The notes: generated by a model not told the origin, from the letters alone. DNA of 64,000 bases from JAQGMV01 sp963828715 (GCA_963828715.1 CAWHFX010000008.1:62001-126000), one strand, 5' to 3'. Counted from the first letter of the stretch, positions 45,792 through 54,125 are shown. Program-made: numbers and translations.

Positions 45792-46097
45792 TCAGCGCAT
45801 CGCGAACATCGTGTCGAAACTGGCAACGTCGAGGATTTCCCGAACGATACCGCTGGAGTGAAGCAGCGCGACCGGCATGTTCCGCGACTCGGCCTTCTCG
45901 CGAAGGAGCAGCAGCATGCCCAGCGCGGAGCTGTCGAGGTACTCGACACTACGCAAGTCGATGTCGATCTGCTGCACCGAGGGTTGGTTGAGCGCTCCCT
46001 CGTAGCATCGCTTGAATTCGCGGTGTCCCGCGAAATCGAAACGACCTTTGAGGCGAATCACGGCCGTATCGCCTTCCCTGCGCAAGCTCGCACGCAT
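45792..46097 (-). CDS. STAS-domain protein (anti-sigma-factor-antagonist-like)
   Basis: The 101-residue protein has the STAS fold pattern: AVIRLKGRFDFAGHREFKRC, IDIDLRSVEYLDSSALGMLL, then ESRNMPVALLHSSGIVREIL. The phosphorylatable Ser is the one in YLDSSALGML. Such proteins are partners in phosphorylation switches, and in che clusters they can act on chemotaxis or stress output. It is on the same strand as cheR, cheD, cheB, 67 bases after cheB. No cognate kinase (HATPase anti-sigma) is visible here. Confidence 0.88.
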   Translation of the reverse strand: MRASLRREGDTAVIRLKGRFDFAGHREFKRCYEGALNQPSVQQIDIDLRSVEYLDSSALGMLLLLREKAESRNMPVALLHSSGIVREILDVASFDTMFAMR

Positions 46098-46163
46098 GAG
46101 CGTTCCTTGTACTTGTTCAGAGCCGTTAACGACAGGCCTGGAGAAATCTTGAAAACCGCACCG

Positions 46164-47231
46164 TTAGACACGGTTTGTGCGGACGCCGCCCATCGCCAGC
46201 CGGGCAATTATGGCGCGTGGAATCTCATGGAGCGGCAGCACTTCATCCGCGCCGCCGAGGGCAATCGCCTCTTTCGGCATGCCGAAAACGACGCATGACT
46301 GCTCATCCTGTGCGTAGGTGTGGGCGCCTGCGCGATGCAGTTCCAGCATTCCGGCCGCACCGTCTTTGCCCATTCCCGTCAGAATGATTGCAATCGCGTT
46401 CTTCGCGGCGCATTCCGCCGTCGAGCGAAAGAGCACGTCCACGGACGGGCGGTGCCGATTCACGGGTTCGGACTGCGAAAGCTGCGTGACATAGTTGGCA
46501 CCACTGCGCTTCAGCATGAGATGCGAGTGCCCGGGCGCGATGTAAGCATATCCGGGCAGCACTCGTTCTCCGTTCTCTGCCTCCTTCACGCTTATGCTGC
46601 ACAAGCTGTCCAGGCGTGCAGCGAAGGAGCGCGTGAACGCTTCGGGCATATGCTGCGTCACGAGTACCCCCGGGGCATCGCACGGTAGCTCTATCAGGAC
46701 GTCCTTGATCGCTTCGGTCCCGCCGGTGGATGCTCCGATGACGATGACCTTTTCCGTCGAACCCAGGCGCGGGGCCGCGCTCTGTGGCGCTGGCACTTGT
46801 CTTGGCACAGCGGGCGCCATGCGCCGTGGGCGTGCAGCTGCCGCAGCGCGGATCTTCTCGGTGATCTGCGCCGCATACTCACGGATGCCGCTTGCGATGC
46901 CGATCCTCGGCTTCGGGATGAAGTCCACCGCGCCGAGTTCCAGCGCACGCAGCGTCGCCTCCGAGCCGCGCTCCGTCAGCGTCGATATCATGATGACCGG
47001 CATCGGACGCAAACGCATGAGCTTCTCGAGGAAATCGAGGCCATCCATACGCGGCATCTCGATGTCGAGCGTGATCACATCCGGCTCTAGATTGCGGATC
47101 ATCTCCCGTGCAACGAGTGGGTCCGGCGCGCTCCCCACCACGCACATTCCTGGTTCCTGGTTGATGATTTCAGTCAACAGGCTTCTGACGAGAGCCGAGT
47201 CATCGACGATCAGGACGCGTATGTCTTTCAT
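46164..47231 (-). CDS. cheB: CheB, receptor methylesterase/deamidase
   Basis: The 355-residue protein starts at 47231 (MKDIRVLIVDDSALVRSLLT). The receiver carries acceptor Asp56 in VITLDIEMPRMDG. A linker of about 40 residues leads to the methylesterase domain with catalytic Ser in IGASTGGTEAI, His in TQHMPEAFT and Asp in LTGMGKDGAAGM. CheB removes methyl groups that CheR adds to receptors. It follows cheD by four bases. Length and catalytic residues are complete. Confidence 0.96.
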   Translation of the reverse strand: MKDIRVLIVDDSALVRSLLTEIINQEPGMCVVGSAPDPLVAREMIRNLEPDVITLDIEMPRMDGLDFLEKLMRLRPMPVIMISTLTERGSEATLRALELGAVDFIPKPRIGIASGIREYAAQITEKIRAAAAARPRRMAPAVPRQVPAPQSAAPRLGSTEKVIVIGASTGGTEAIKDVLIELPCDAPGVLVTQHMPEAFTRSFAARLDSLCSISVKEAENGERVLPGYAYIAPGHSHLMLKRSGANYVTQLSQSEPVNRHRPSVDVLFRSTAECAAKNAIAIILTGMGKDGAAGMLELHRAGAHTYAQDEQSCVVFGMPKEAIALGGADEVLPLHEIPRAIIARLAMGGVRTNRV

Positions 47232-47235
47232 GGGT

Positions 47236-47845
47236 TCACCCGAAAAGCTCGACGTCCCCGGCGACCGGCACTTCGAGTTGACGCCGATAGTCGCGTTCGC
47301 GCTCCAGGATGGTCTCATCGCTCGTGCGGGCAATCTGCTTCACACGCACTCGCCCGTTCCGGACGAACTGATAGACCTTGCGCGGATAGGGGCCGCCGAG
47401 ATCCCGCGCGGCAATCGAGATGCGCTCCGTCTGCAGATAGTCGAGCACGAAGGCAGCATTGCGCTCTCCGACATTGCTGAGCGTGAGGCCCGGCAGAACG
47501 TTGCCGCCTCCGAACACTTTCGCCTCGAGCCCGTTGCGGCGTGCACCGAGTTTCAGAAGCTCATTGATGAGCAACTCCATCGCATAGCTGCCGTAGCGTG
47601 CGGAAGCGGACAGAACACCATCGCCGTCTCGCGCATCGGGAAGCATGAAGTGATTCATTCCACCAACACCCACCCTGGGATCCCGGATGCAGGCCGCTAC
47701 ACACGACCCGAGTACCGTCACGAGAACCATGTCGGCGCTGGTCACGTAGTACCTCGCCGGGTAGGATCTTTACTGCCTGCTTCGCGTGCGCTGCATCGTA
47801 ATACAACGTTGTAGCGACATGCTCGTCAGGCTTGACGCTGGACAT
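47236..47845 (-). CDS. cheD: CheD, receptor glutamine deamidase (one frameshift near its start)
   Basis: The start SSVKPDEHVATTLYYDAAHA lies at 47845. At about 47752 one extra G shifts the frame; without it the read goes GEYYVTSADMVLVTVLGSCV and on. Catalytic residues are in place: Cys in GSCVAACIRD, His in GMNHFMLPD. Later blocks are AKVFGGGNVLPGLTLSNVGE and RNAAFVLDYL. The corrected length is about 202 residues. CheD deamidates receptors. It overlaps cheR by 20 bases and precedes cheB. The C-terminus ends GDVELFG, a peptide also found at the end of the receptor at 60280. Confidence 0.9.
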
Positions 47846-48749
47846 AGTCTTCCTTGCCGCCGCGCCGATCTCCCGTCGCGGGAGACTGGGGCGTCCGTTC
47901 GTAAACGGTTTTACCGCGCAATCTCACCACGTCCGCGGCATGCACGAAGCATTCCGAATGGCCTGCGAAAAGCAGCCCGTGCGGCCGCAACAGCGGCGTC
48001 AGCTTCTGCAGAATCGTGCGCTGCGTGGCCTTATCGAAGTAGATCATCACGTTGCGGCAAAAGATCGCGTCGAACGGACCGTTGATCGGCCACTTTGCGT
48101 CGAGCAGGTTCACGCGACTGAACGTCACCAGGGAGCGCACCTCGTTGCGAATCTTCACGCTGCCTTCCTGCGCCCCGGTGCCGCGCAAGAAGAAACGACG
48201 GCGCTGTGCGTCGGCCAGCTTCGCGACGCGATCCGCCGCGTACACACCCTGCTGCGCATGCGCAAGCACGTTCGTGTCGATGTCGGTCGCAATTATCGAA
48301 ACCGGCGGCGTAAAACTCCCGTAGCTGTCGATCAGCGTCATCGCAATCGAGTACGGTTCTTCTCCGGTGGAAGCCGCGCTGCTCCAGACTTTGAAATCGC
48401 CCGCTCCGGCGGCCCGGCAACGCTCGACGAGCGCCGCCAGTTCGTCGAAATGGTGCGCTTCCCGGAAAAAGGCCGTCAGGTTGGTGGTAAGCGCATTTAC
48501 GAAACCCTCGCTTTCCGTATGATCGAGCACGACCAGCTCCAGGTATTCCGCGAAGCTGCGCAAGCCATGTGCGCGAACGCGTCGGGCGAGTCGGCTGTAG
48601 ACCATCTCCTGCTTCGTGGGCGCGAGCGAAATCCCTGCACGCTCGTAAATGAGCTTACGGACCCGTTGAAAGTCGGCAGCGCTGAAATCCAGATCGCGCA
48701 CTGGAGCAGCGCTTTCCGGTAACACGATTCGTGGTGAGCCGGGATTCAT
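47826..48749 (-). CDS. cheR: CheR, chemotaxis receptor methyltransferase
   Basis: The 307-residue protein has an N-terminal helical domain (SAADFQRVRKLIYERAGISL, TKQEMVYSRLARRVRAHGLR) and a SAM-binding domain with VWSSAASTGEEPYSIAMTLI, the CheR motif, plus IIATDIDTNVLAHAQQGVYA and DAIFCRNVMIYFDKATQRTI. It methylates receptor glutamates. Its C-terminal tail (about 20 residues after VVRLRGKTVYERTP) is charged and family-unspecific. A sigma-28 promoter lies about 150 bases upstream. First gene of a cheR-cheD-cheB-STAS run. Confidence 0.96.
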   Translation of the reverse strand: MNPGSPRIVLPESAAPVRDLDFSAADFQRVRKLIYERAGISLAPTKQEMVYSRLARRVRAHGLRSFAEYLELVVLDHTESEGFVNALTTNLTAFFREAHHFDELAALVERCRAAGAGDFKVWSSAASTGEEPYSIAMTLIDSYGSFTPPVSIIATDIDTNVLAHAQQGVYAADRVAKLADAQRRRFFLRGTGAQEGSVKIRNEVRSLVTFSRVNLLDAKWPINGPFDAIFCRNVMIYFDKATQRTILQKLTPLLRPHGLLFAGHSECFVHAADVVRLRGKTVYERTPQSPATGDRRGGKEDYVQRQA

Positions 48750-48894
48750 TGCAGATGCTCCCTGCGTTCCGGCCGCAGACGGTGTGCGCGCGCGGGCCGA
48801 AAAGTCTCCGGTGCGGCGGTATGGCAGTGGGCTTCTGTAGTCATCTCTTTCGAACGATCACCGGAGCGCGGCGACAATGGCAGGCCGCAGGGCC

Positions 48895-48921
48895 ATTAAC
48901 GTCAGCGGGAGCGCATTCTTT
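48895..48921 (-). promoter_or_regulatory. Sigma-28 (FliA) promoter for the cheR-cheD-cheB operon
   Basis: On the minus strand: TAAA, 15 bases, GACGTTAA, a six-of-eight match to GCCGATAA at standard spacing. It lies 146 bases upstream of the cheR start and downstream of the small-RNA terminator at 49036, so it is not confused with that transcript. The leader of about 140 bases to cheR has no ORF I can support. Confidence 0.65.
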
Positions 48922-49035
48922 ATCCGGAGCTGGAACATCCTGGAATCCCGCACGAGCTCGGTACCGCACTCGTTTCGCTGGTGGAGCGTCCCGTTCCGGC
49001 GTTTTAAATGGAATGCCTCACAAGACCTACCGGCG

Positions 49036-49062
49036 AAAAAAAACCCCGGCACGAGTCCGGGG
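49036..49062 (-). terminator. Intrinsic terminator of the candidate small RNA
   Basis: On the minus strand, CCCCGG, a seven-base loop (ACTCGTG), CCGGGG, then eight consecutive T. It is the cleanest terminator on this strand in the window. It may also stop read-through from the chemoreceptor gene ending at 49352. Confidence 0.85.
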
Positions 49063-49214
49063 CTCTTCACCGCACATCTGGCGGGCCCGTGCGCTGGAGC
49101 CAGCGGCAGAGTACCCATCTGCTTAGGTGTTGCCTGAAATGAAATTTCCACCAGCCGCTTCTTCTGCTATGCGTGCGGTCCCATTCGGTTTCGCGCGGGG
49201 CTCGTGGTAGTTCG
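49036..49214 (-). ncRNA. Candidate FNR-controlled small RNA, about 179 nt
   Basis: Between a strong promoter at 49221-49261 and an intrinsic terminator at 49036-49062 there is no credible gene. The predicted RNA is structured: after a purine-rich 5' part (GCAGAAGAAGCGGC), it shows hairpins GCAGA-UGGGUAC-UCUGC and CGCUG-GCUC-CAGCG, then the terminator stem CCCCGG-loop-CCGGGG with eight U. A GTG-initiated frame of 97 codons crosses this region but runs through the terminator and has no recognisable content. Small RNAs under FNR control are known elsewhere (FnrS in enterics, AniS in Neisseria); this is not visibly either. Targets are unknown. Confidence 0.6.
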
Positions 49215-49220
49215 GGTGCC

Positions 49221-49261
49221 ACTATAAGCGCTTGCTCACCACCTCAGTTGATCCAGATCAA
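49221..49261 (-). promoter_or_regulatory. FNR/Anr-type promoter (class II geometry)
   Basis: A perfect dyad TTGAT-CCAG-ATCAA sits at 49248-49261. On the minus strand it is followed, after 21 bases, by TATAGT at 49226-49221, a near-perfect sigma-70 -10 element. With a start at about 49214 the dyad is centred at about -40.5, the position of class II FNR sites. On the plus strand no -10 element lies at the right distance, so the site points left, toward the small RNA and away from any coding gene within 350 bases. Confidence 0.72.
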
Positions 49262-49351
49262 GTCTTCGTCTTTCCCGCTCCCTGCTGTGCGCAACGACAC
49301 GCGGCGGCAGTGTGCAAGCCGACGCATATCGCGCTCGAACACAGCGTTGGC

Positions 49352-51451
49352 TCACATCGCCGCTGCGGCGGGCGCGTCCGACTCGACTTCTCGTTCGATC
49401 TGCAGGATCGCGCTGACCGTTCGATTCGATGCCGTCTCAAATTGCTCGCCTTCGAGCAGCGCCTCGGCAGCTTCACGACGACCGTTCTCCATTTCTTTCA
49501 CCACGTCCGACGCGCAGCGATGAAAGTTCGCATGCTCCGCACGAAGTGCCTCATAGGTCGCGCCCCCCTTCAGCGAAACCGCGTCGCCGTAGATCCATTT
49601 GCCGAGATCGCACGCGTTGTCCTTGCAGACCGTTGCGCTCTCCAGTTGCTCACCGCTTCCACTGATGAACATCCGTAGGCGTGTCTTCCACTTGATGTGT
49701 GCAGCAACCGCCTTCTGAAAGTCGATCCGGGGCGCAGTTGGTGTGCGTTGCGTAACGGTATCAGCGTGGGGCGCACGTCCGAAGTTTAGCGCCCGGTTGA
49801 GGCGGCGAACTCCGCTGCCGGCACTGCCGCCACGCTGACTGCGCACAGCGAGCGCGCCTTGCGTCGACGCTTGTCCGGACCCGGAGACGGATGGCGCCTC
49901 CGGCGTGCCGAGCTTGAACATCGCGACTGCCTTGGTCAGGTCCTGCGCCTCGGACTGCATCGACTCCGCCGCGCCAGCGGCTTGTTCCACCAGTGCGGCG
50001 TTCTGCTGTGTAACCTGGTCCATCTGCACGATCGCCTGGTTCACCTGTTCGATCCCGGAGGACTGTTCCTCCGATGCAGCGGCGATTTCAGCCATGATGT
50101 CGGTCACGCGTTTAACCGAGCTCACGACCTCGTCCATGGTCTTGCCAGCTTCATCGACGAGTCTGGTACCGTCTTCCACCTTGTTGACGGAATCGGTAAT
50201 GAGCGTCTTGATTTCTTTCGCTGCCGCAGCGCTTCTCTGCGCCAGTGTCCGCACTTCGCTGGCGACTACCGCGAAGCCGCGGCCCTGTTCACCCGCACGG
50301 GCCGCTTCGACTGCAGCGTTGAGTGCGAGGATATTGGTCTGGAAGGCGATACCGTCGATGACGCTGATGATGTCCGCGATCTTTCTGGAGGCCGCGTTGA
50401 TGGAAGACATCGTGGAGACCACCTGGCCGACGACCTCACCGCCCTTGACGGCGACATCAGACGCTCCGGCCGCGAGCTGATTCGCTTGCCGGGCGCTGTC
50501 CGCGTTCTGCCTGACCGTCCCCGTGAGCTCTTCCATCGAGGAGGCGGTCTCTTCGAGCGAAGAGGCTTGCTGCTCGGTCCGTGACGATAAGTCGCTGTTG
50601 CCCGCCGCGATTTCGCTCGACGCGGAGGAAATCGTGGTGCTCGATTGCTTGATCCCGACCACGATCTGCCGCAATTGCTGCTGCATGCGCTTCATCGCGG
50701 AGAGCAGGCTTGCGTCATTGCCGGTGAGAACGCTTACGTCAAAGCAGAGATCGCCTGCTGCGATGCGATGCACGACTTCGGCCGCATACGCAGGTTCGCC
50801 GCCCAACTGCCGGACGATGCTGCGGGCAAGCAGGTAGCAGAGCAGAAGCTGGAACGCCACGGCCACGGCGGCAACTACGCCCAGCACCGCGTTGCCGTCC
50901 CGCGCTGCCTGGCCGCTCTTCGACATGCCCGCGGCGGCTGCGCCCTCGAGCGATTCACTGGCGGCGGCAAGCGATTTCTCCAACGCGGAGAACCGTTTTC
51001 CGAATTCCGCGAGCTTGGCTTCTGCAGCCTCCACGTCCGAGCCGCCGAGCGTCACGATCTCCTTTGCGACCGCGAAATACGGTTCGACGTCTCCGTTCAC
51101 CTTTGCCAGTGCATCCCTGGCCTGGCCTTGAAGTTTCAACGTATCCTGGCCGGCCAGCGCTTTCTTGAGTTGCTCGACATGTTCGGCGAGCTGCTTCTGC
51201 GCCGCGCTCAGGACGCCCTCGTCATGTACGCGTGCCGCGCGAAGCGCGACGTAGACATCGCCCCGTATGGCGTCATGCGCCATGTCGGCCTGCATTTCGT
51301 TTCCTACCGCGCTCATGCCGTGCGCGTATTCGTCGAATGCGGAGTGAAGAGACGCCGTGACGTAGTAGCTGCCGCAAGCGACGGTCAACGATGTCAGCAC
51401 AGCGAGCGCTGCGAAGGCCGCGAACTTGCGTTTGAGAGTTAGTGATTTCAT
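49352..51451 (-). CDS. Methyl-accepting chemotaxis protein with C-terminal CZB zinc-binding domain
   Basis: The 699-residue receptor has membrane helix 1 at about residues 10-32, a periplasmic helical sensor of about 150 residues, helix 2 (LGVVAAVAVAFQLLLCYLLA), HAMP, and a signalling hairpin with tip FQTNILALNAAVEAARAGEQ, GRGFAVVASEVRTLAQRSAA. A linker of about 70 residues leads to a CZB domain (about residues 590-665): AHIKWKTRLRMFI, CDLGKWIYGDAVSLKGG, AEHANFHRCASDV. The expected ligands (His of AHIKW, Cys before DLGKW, two His of AEHANFH) are present. CZB domains bind zinc and can sense metal or hypochlorite. It is 35 bases downstream of an outer-membrane protein gene on the same strand. 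Confidence 0.93.
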   Translation of the reverse strand: MKSLTLKRKFAAFAALAVLTSLTVACGSYYVTASLHSAFDEYAHGMSAVGNEMQADMAHDAIRGDVYVALRAARVHDEGVLSAAQKQLAEHVEQLKKALAGQDTLKLQGQARDALAKVNGDVEPYFAVAKEIVTLGGSDVEAAEAKLAEFGKRFSALEKSLAAASESLEGAAAAGMSKSGQAARDGNAVLGVVAAVAVAFQLLLCYLLARSIVRQLGGEPAYAAEVVHRIAAGDLCFDVSVLTGNDASLLSAMKRMQQQLRQIVVGIKQSSTTISSASSEIAAGNSDLSSRTEQQASSLEETASSMEELTGTVRQNADSARQANQLAAGASDVAVKGGEVVGQVVSTMSSINAASRKIADIISVIDGIAFQTNILALNAAVEAARAGEQGRGFAVVASEVRTLAQRSAAAAKEIKTLITDSVNKVEDGTRLVDEAGKTMDEVVSSVKRVTDIMAEIAAASEEQSSGIEQVNQAIVQMDQVTQQNAALVEQAAGAAESMQSEAQDLTKAVAMFKLGTPEAPSVSGSGQASTQGALAVRSQRGGSAGSGVRRLNRALNFGRAPHADTVTQRTPTAPRIDFQKAVAAHIKWKTRLRMFISGSGEQLESATVCKDNACDLGKWIYGDAVSLKGGATYEALRAEHANFHRCASDVVKEMENGRREAAEALLEGEQFETASNRTVSAILQIEREVESDAPAAAAM

Positions 51452-51486
51452 CTATTGCTCCTGTGAGCCGCTGAAGATCGAACGGC

Positions 51487-52362
51487 TCAGAACGGCAAGC
51501 CGAGCATGACTTTGAAGACCCAGTTGTCAACCGGGTCCGTCCAACCTCTCCCGACACCGAGCTGGACGTCGAAATGGGATTTCGTTTGGAATTCGACGAC
51601 GCCGTAGGTGATCTGGCCGGATCGAGATCCGAACACCATGTGCTTGACTTCGCCGAGCTCGGCATAGTGTTCCACTCCGACGCCGAGATTCGGGCGCACC
51701 TGCTTCAGCGCCTTTGCAAACAGATCGAAGTTGAAATGGTTGTCTACGCCGGGCACATAGTTCAGCGGACGATTCAGAATCGGATTGACCGCAAACAGCC
51801 AATCGTGGGTGCGCCAGCCGACGATGCCGCGCAGCTCCAGCACCACACGCGATTCGGAGAGCCGGCGTGCGAGATAGTTGAGCTCGGTGTTCACGCCGTA
51901 GAACAGCTTGCCCGAATTCATCTCCTCGGTTGCCAGGTACGTCAGTCTTGCCTTGAAACCATCGACTGTTGTGCTGCCGGTATGCAGGTTTTTCGACATC
52001 GGCATGTGCAGCCCGAGATTCCAGTTCTCCGATAAGCCATAGGTAACTTCCGGCATGAATCTGAAGATGCCGTGGGGCGGCTGCTCGCCATCGTAGTCGG
52101 GCGTGCGCCGGCCACTCGGCACGTAGTTCAGATGTAACTCATAGCCCAGCTCACCGGGCTTCTCGAATTCGTCGTCGAAGATCACGATCTCTTCCGGCGC
52201 TGCGCGTGCGGAAATGGGCACATACAGCAGCGCGACCAGGAACATCAGAACCAGGATCGCGAAACCGAATCGGATCTGATCACTCCCGCCAGCCGCCGAT
52301 GGCGCCCGAAGAGACAGACTGCGGGCACAACAGGTCCGGCGTCGAACGGTACAGGTTTTCAT
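51487..52362 (-). CDS. Outer-membrane beta-barrel protein upstream of the CZB receptor
   Basis: The protein has about 291 residues if started at MKTCTVRRR (52362); an upstream Met would add 20. A hydrophobic segment (FGFAILVLMFLVALLYVPIS, ending ARA) is a long signal peptide. The mature part alternates aromatic and polar residues in beta-barrel fashion (LGYELHLNYVPSGRR, VTYGLSENWNLGLHMPM, LFYGVNTELNYLARRLSES) and ends in Phe (VFKVMLGLPF), a usual outer-membrane C-terminus. I cannot name the family. It lies 35 bases before the receptor gene on the same strand, so the two are probably co-transcribed. Confidence 0.72.
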   Translation of the reverse strand: MKTCTVRRRTCCARSLSLRAPSAAGGSDQIRFGFAILVLMFLVALLYVPISARAAPEEIVIFDDEFEKPGELGYELHLNYVPSGRRTPDYDGEQPPHGIFRFMPEVTYGLSENWNLGLHMPMSKNLHTGSTTVDGFKARLTYLATEEMNSGKLFYGVNTELNYLARRLSESRVVLELRGIVGWRTHDWLFAVNPILNRPLNYVPGVDNHFNFDLFAKALKQVRPNLGVGVEHYAELGEVKHMVFGSRSGQITYGVVEFQTKSHFDVQLGVGRGWTDPVDNWVFKVMLGLPF

Positions 52363-52513
52363 ATTTGCCGAAGTGGGTTTTTCTCGCGTGCACTTGCGCT
52401 GACAGCAAGCGCTGGACGGCATGTCTTTGCGCTGGACTTCGGCACGTACGCCTTAGAACTGGCGCGCTCGCGGAAATGCGCTCGCAACCGTTTGCTGAAT
52501 CAGTTCAACATGC

Positions 52514-52541
52514 GTAACGTCCTAGGGCCACATGGCCTTTA
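52514..52541 (-). promoter_or_regulatory. Possible sigma-28 promoter for the outer-membrane protein and CZB receptor genes
   Basis: On the minus strand: TAAA, 16 bases, GACGTTAC (five of eight to GCCGATAA). It lies about 150 bases upstream of the gene at 52362. The match is weaker than the other sigma-28 sites. The rest of the 320-base gap 52363-52682 shows nothing else that I can support. Confidence 0.35.
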
Positions 52542-52682
52542 GGAAGCACGGCGCAGCATTTGCGCTGAATCAAGACGAAGGGCAGAGAGAGAGGGGCGAT
52601 GTGTGCATCCGTTGCCAAGCTCTTGGTGGCGCGGGAAATGGGCACGAGCACCGGCAGGTGCGTGCGGATCGGCCCAGCGGAT

Positions 52683-54125
52683 TCAGCGGCCGGAATCGCC
52701 CTGGCTTATAGACGTCCCCGCCCTCTTCTCCAGGCCGAGCTCTCGCATGCGTCGCCGGAGTGCGCTCGCCCTGATGCCGAGGATATGGGCGGCTCCAGTC
52801 GGGCCATCGACGTGCCAGCTGGTCCTTTCGAGCACGTGCAGGATGTGCTCACGCAAGACGTCCGAAAGCCGCTGCGGCGATACCAGGCATGGATCGGGCT
52901 CGAGTGTCAGGTTCTTCGCGAACATGAGCGCACGATGGGCGCAGTTCTCCAGCTCGATCAGGTTGGCGGGCCAATGGTAAGTCTGGGCCTGGCGCCGCAG
53001 ACCCGAGGAGATCAGAGGCATCCGCTTGCCCGCTTTCTGGGCCGCACGCGCAGCGAACAGGGAGAGCAGCTCTGGAATGTCCTCCTGCCGTTCCCGCAAT
53101 GCGGGCACATATAGGCGGCAATCTCTGAGTCGAGCCCATAGATCCGCGCGAAACGCGCCCTTCTGGACCAGCGGCGAAAGATCACGATTCGTCGTTGCGA
53201 GCACGCGTGCATCGAACCGTCGGAGGGTTCCGGAACGCCTACGTTCGCCGTGCTGGGCCCGCAGAAGTCGCACCAGCTTCTCCTGGTAAACGAGCGGCAG
53301 CTCGCCCACTTCCGCGAGCAAAAGCGTTCCGCCCTGAACCAATTCCATTCGACCGCAAAGCTGTCTTAGTCCGGCGCGATCAACCCCATTCAACTCTTGC
53401 TGTAGGAGGTCCCGCGCGAGGGCGGCGCAGTTCAGTTTGATGAATGGCCGCTCGCGCCGGTCGCTACGGTTGTGTATCGCGCGCGCAGCCATCTCTCTGC
53501 CTGTCCCGACTTCGCCAACGATCAAGAGAGGTCCGTTCGTCCGCGCTGCGCATTCGATCTGCTCGCGCAGCCGTGCTGCCGCGAAGGAAGTGCCCGCGAT
53601 GTGTTCCGGGTATTCGCCCACGCTCAGCTCGTTGCTGAGACAGTCGATCGCGAGCTTGGAGCGCAGGTGCGAATCGAGCTCCCGATGGATCCGCAGGTTC
53701 TCCTTGTACAGCTCGTGTCGGGTCTGTATCAATGCGAGCTGTATACGCACGCGCCGCAGCAGATCCTGTGGACTGAACGGCTGCTGCAGGAAGTCGGCTC
53801 TCGGGGTGCGGCGTGCAAAGCCTCCGGTCATCATACGATCGCCCGATTGCAGCCATATCACTGGCATGTCGCACCGTACAGCGACATCGGCAAGGCGCTC
53901 CGCGGAGACATGATCATCCACGCGTTCGGCGAACATATCGGACACGAGAAGATCGAAGGCGCCGGGCCGCAGGAGCTTGACTCCACTGGCGGCATCGTCG
54001 GCGAATGTCATCTCCAGGCCGGGCTCTCCAGCGAGCTGCCAGCCGAGCAGGCGCCGTTTAGCACAATCGTTGATGACGGCGAGAATCCGCCATCGTTTGA
54101 TCGGGGGATGCGTGTGTGAGCGCAC
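52683..54125 (-). CDS. Degenerate NtrC-family regulator (AAA+ domain without working motifs)
   Basis: The 480-residue protein, starting at GTG, is laid out like the next gene: receiver-like domain (residues 10-135), AAA+ domain (about 175-400), Fis-type HTH (about 420-465: HVDGPTGAAHILGIRASALR, RRMREL). Key parts are lost. The receiver lacks the acceptor Asp and acidic pair. Walker A reads GEVGTGRE (residues 204-211, Lys replaced by Arg). The GAFTGA loop that touches sigma-54 is absent (sequence there is ELNGVDRAGLRQLCGRMELV). Walker B reads GGTLLLAEVGEL with Asp replaced by Ala. It can hardly activate sigma-54 but can still bind DNA or mix with its paralogue. Confidence 0.85.
   Translation of the reverse strand: MRSHTHPPIKRWRILAVINDCAKRRLLGWQLAGEPGLEMTFADDAASGVKLLRPGAFDLLVSDMFAERVDDHVSAERLADVAVRCDMPVIWLQSGDRMMTGGFARRTPRADFLQQPFSPQDLLRRVRIQLALIQTRHELYKENLRIHRELDSHLRSKLAIDCLSNELSVGEYPEHIAGTSFAAARLREQIECAARTNGPLLIVGEVGTGREMAARAIHNRSDRRERPFIKLNCAALARDLLQQELNGVDRAGLRQLCGRMELVQGGTLLLAEVGELPLVYQEKLVRLLRAQHGERRRSGTLRRFDARVLATTNRDLSPLVQKGAFRADLWARLRDCRLYVPALRERQEDIPELLSLFAARAAQKAGKRMPLISSGLRRQAQTYHWPANLIELENCAHRALMFAKNLTLEPDPCLVSPQRLSDVLREHILHVLERTSWHVDGPTGAAHILGIRASALRRRMRELGLEKRAGTSISQGDSGR

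Noticed and set aside
48858..49151. A 97-codon minus-strand ORF across the gap between cheR and the CZB receptor
   Set aside because: It starts at GTG, runs straight through an intrinsic terminator and the sigma-28 promoter of cheR, and has no recognisable sequence.
49036..49214. A glycine riboswitch, suggested by a CAGGCAA-type segment
   Set aside because: The ordered aptamer core (GGAGAG, CCGAAGG, CUCUCAGG with pairing stems) is not present and no downstream gene would be controlled.
49352..51451. A CheZ-like motif in the CZB receptor (SEAQDLTKAVAMF)
   Set aside because: The sequence has QDLT but lacks the Gln four residues after Asp, so the DxxxQ pair is absent.
52620..52645. A sigma-54 (-24/-12) promoter resembling TGGCGCGGGAAATGG
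   Set aside because: The required GC at the -12 position is GG and the site does not face a gene start at a sensible distance.
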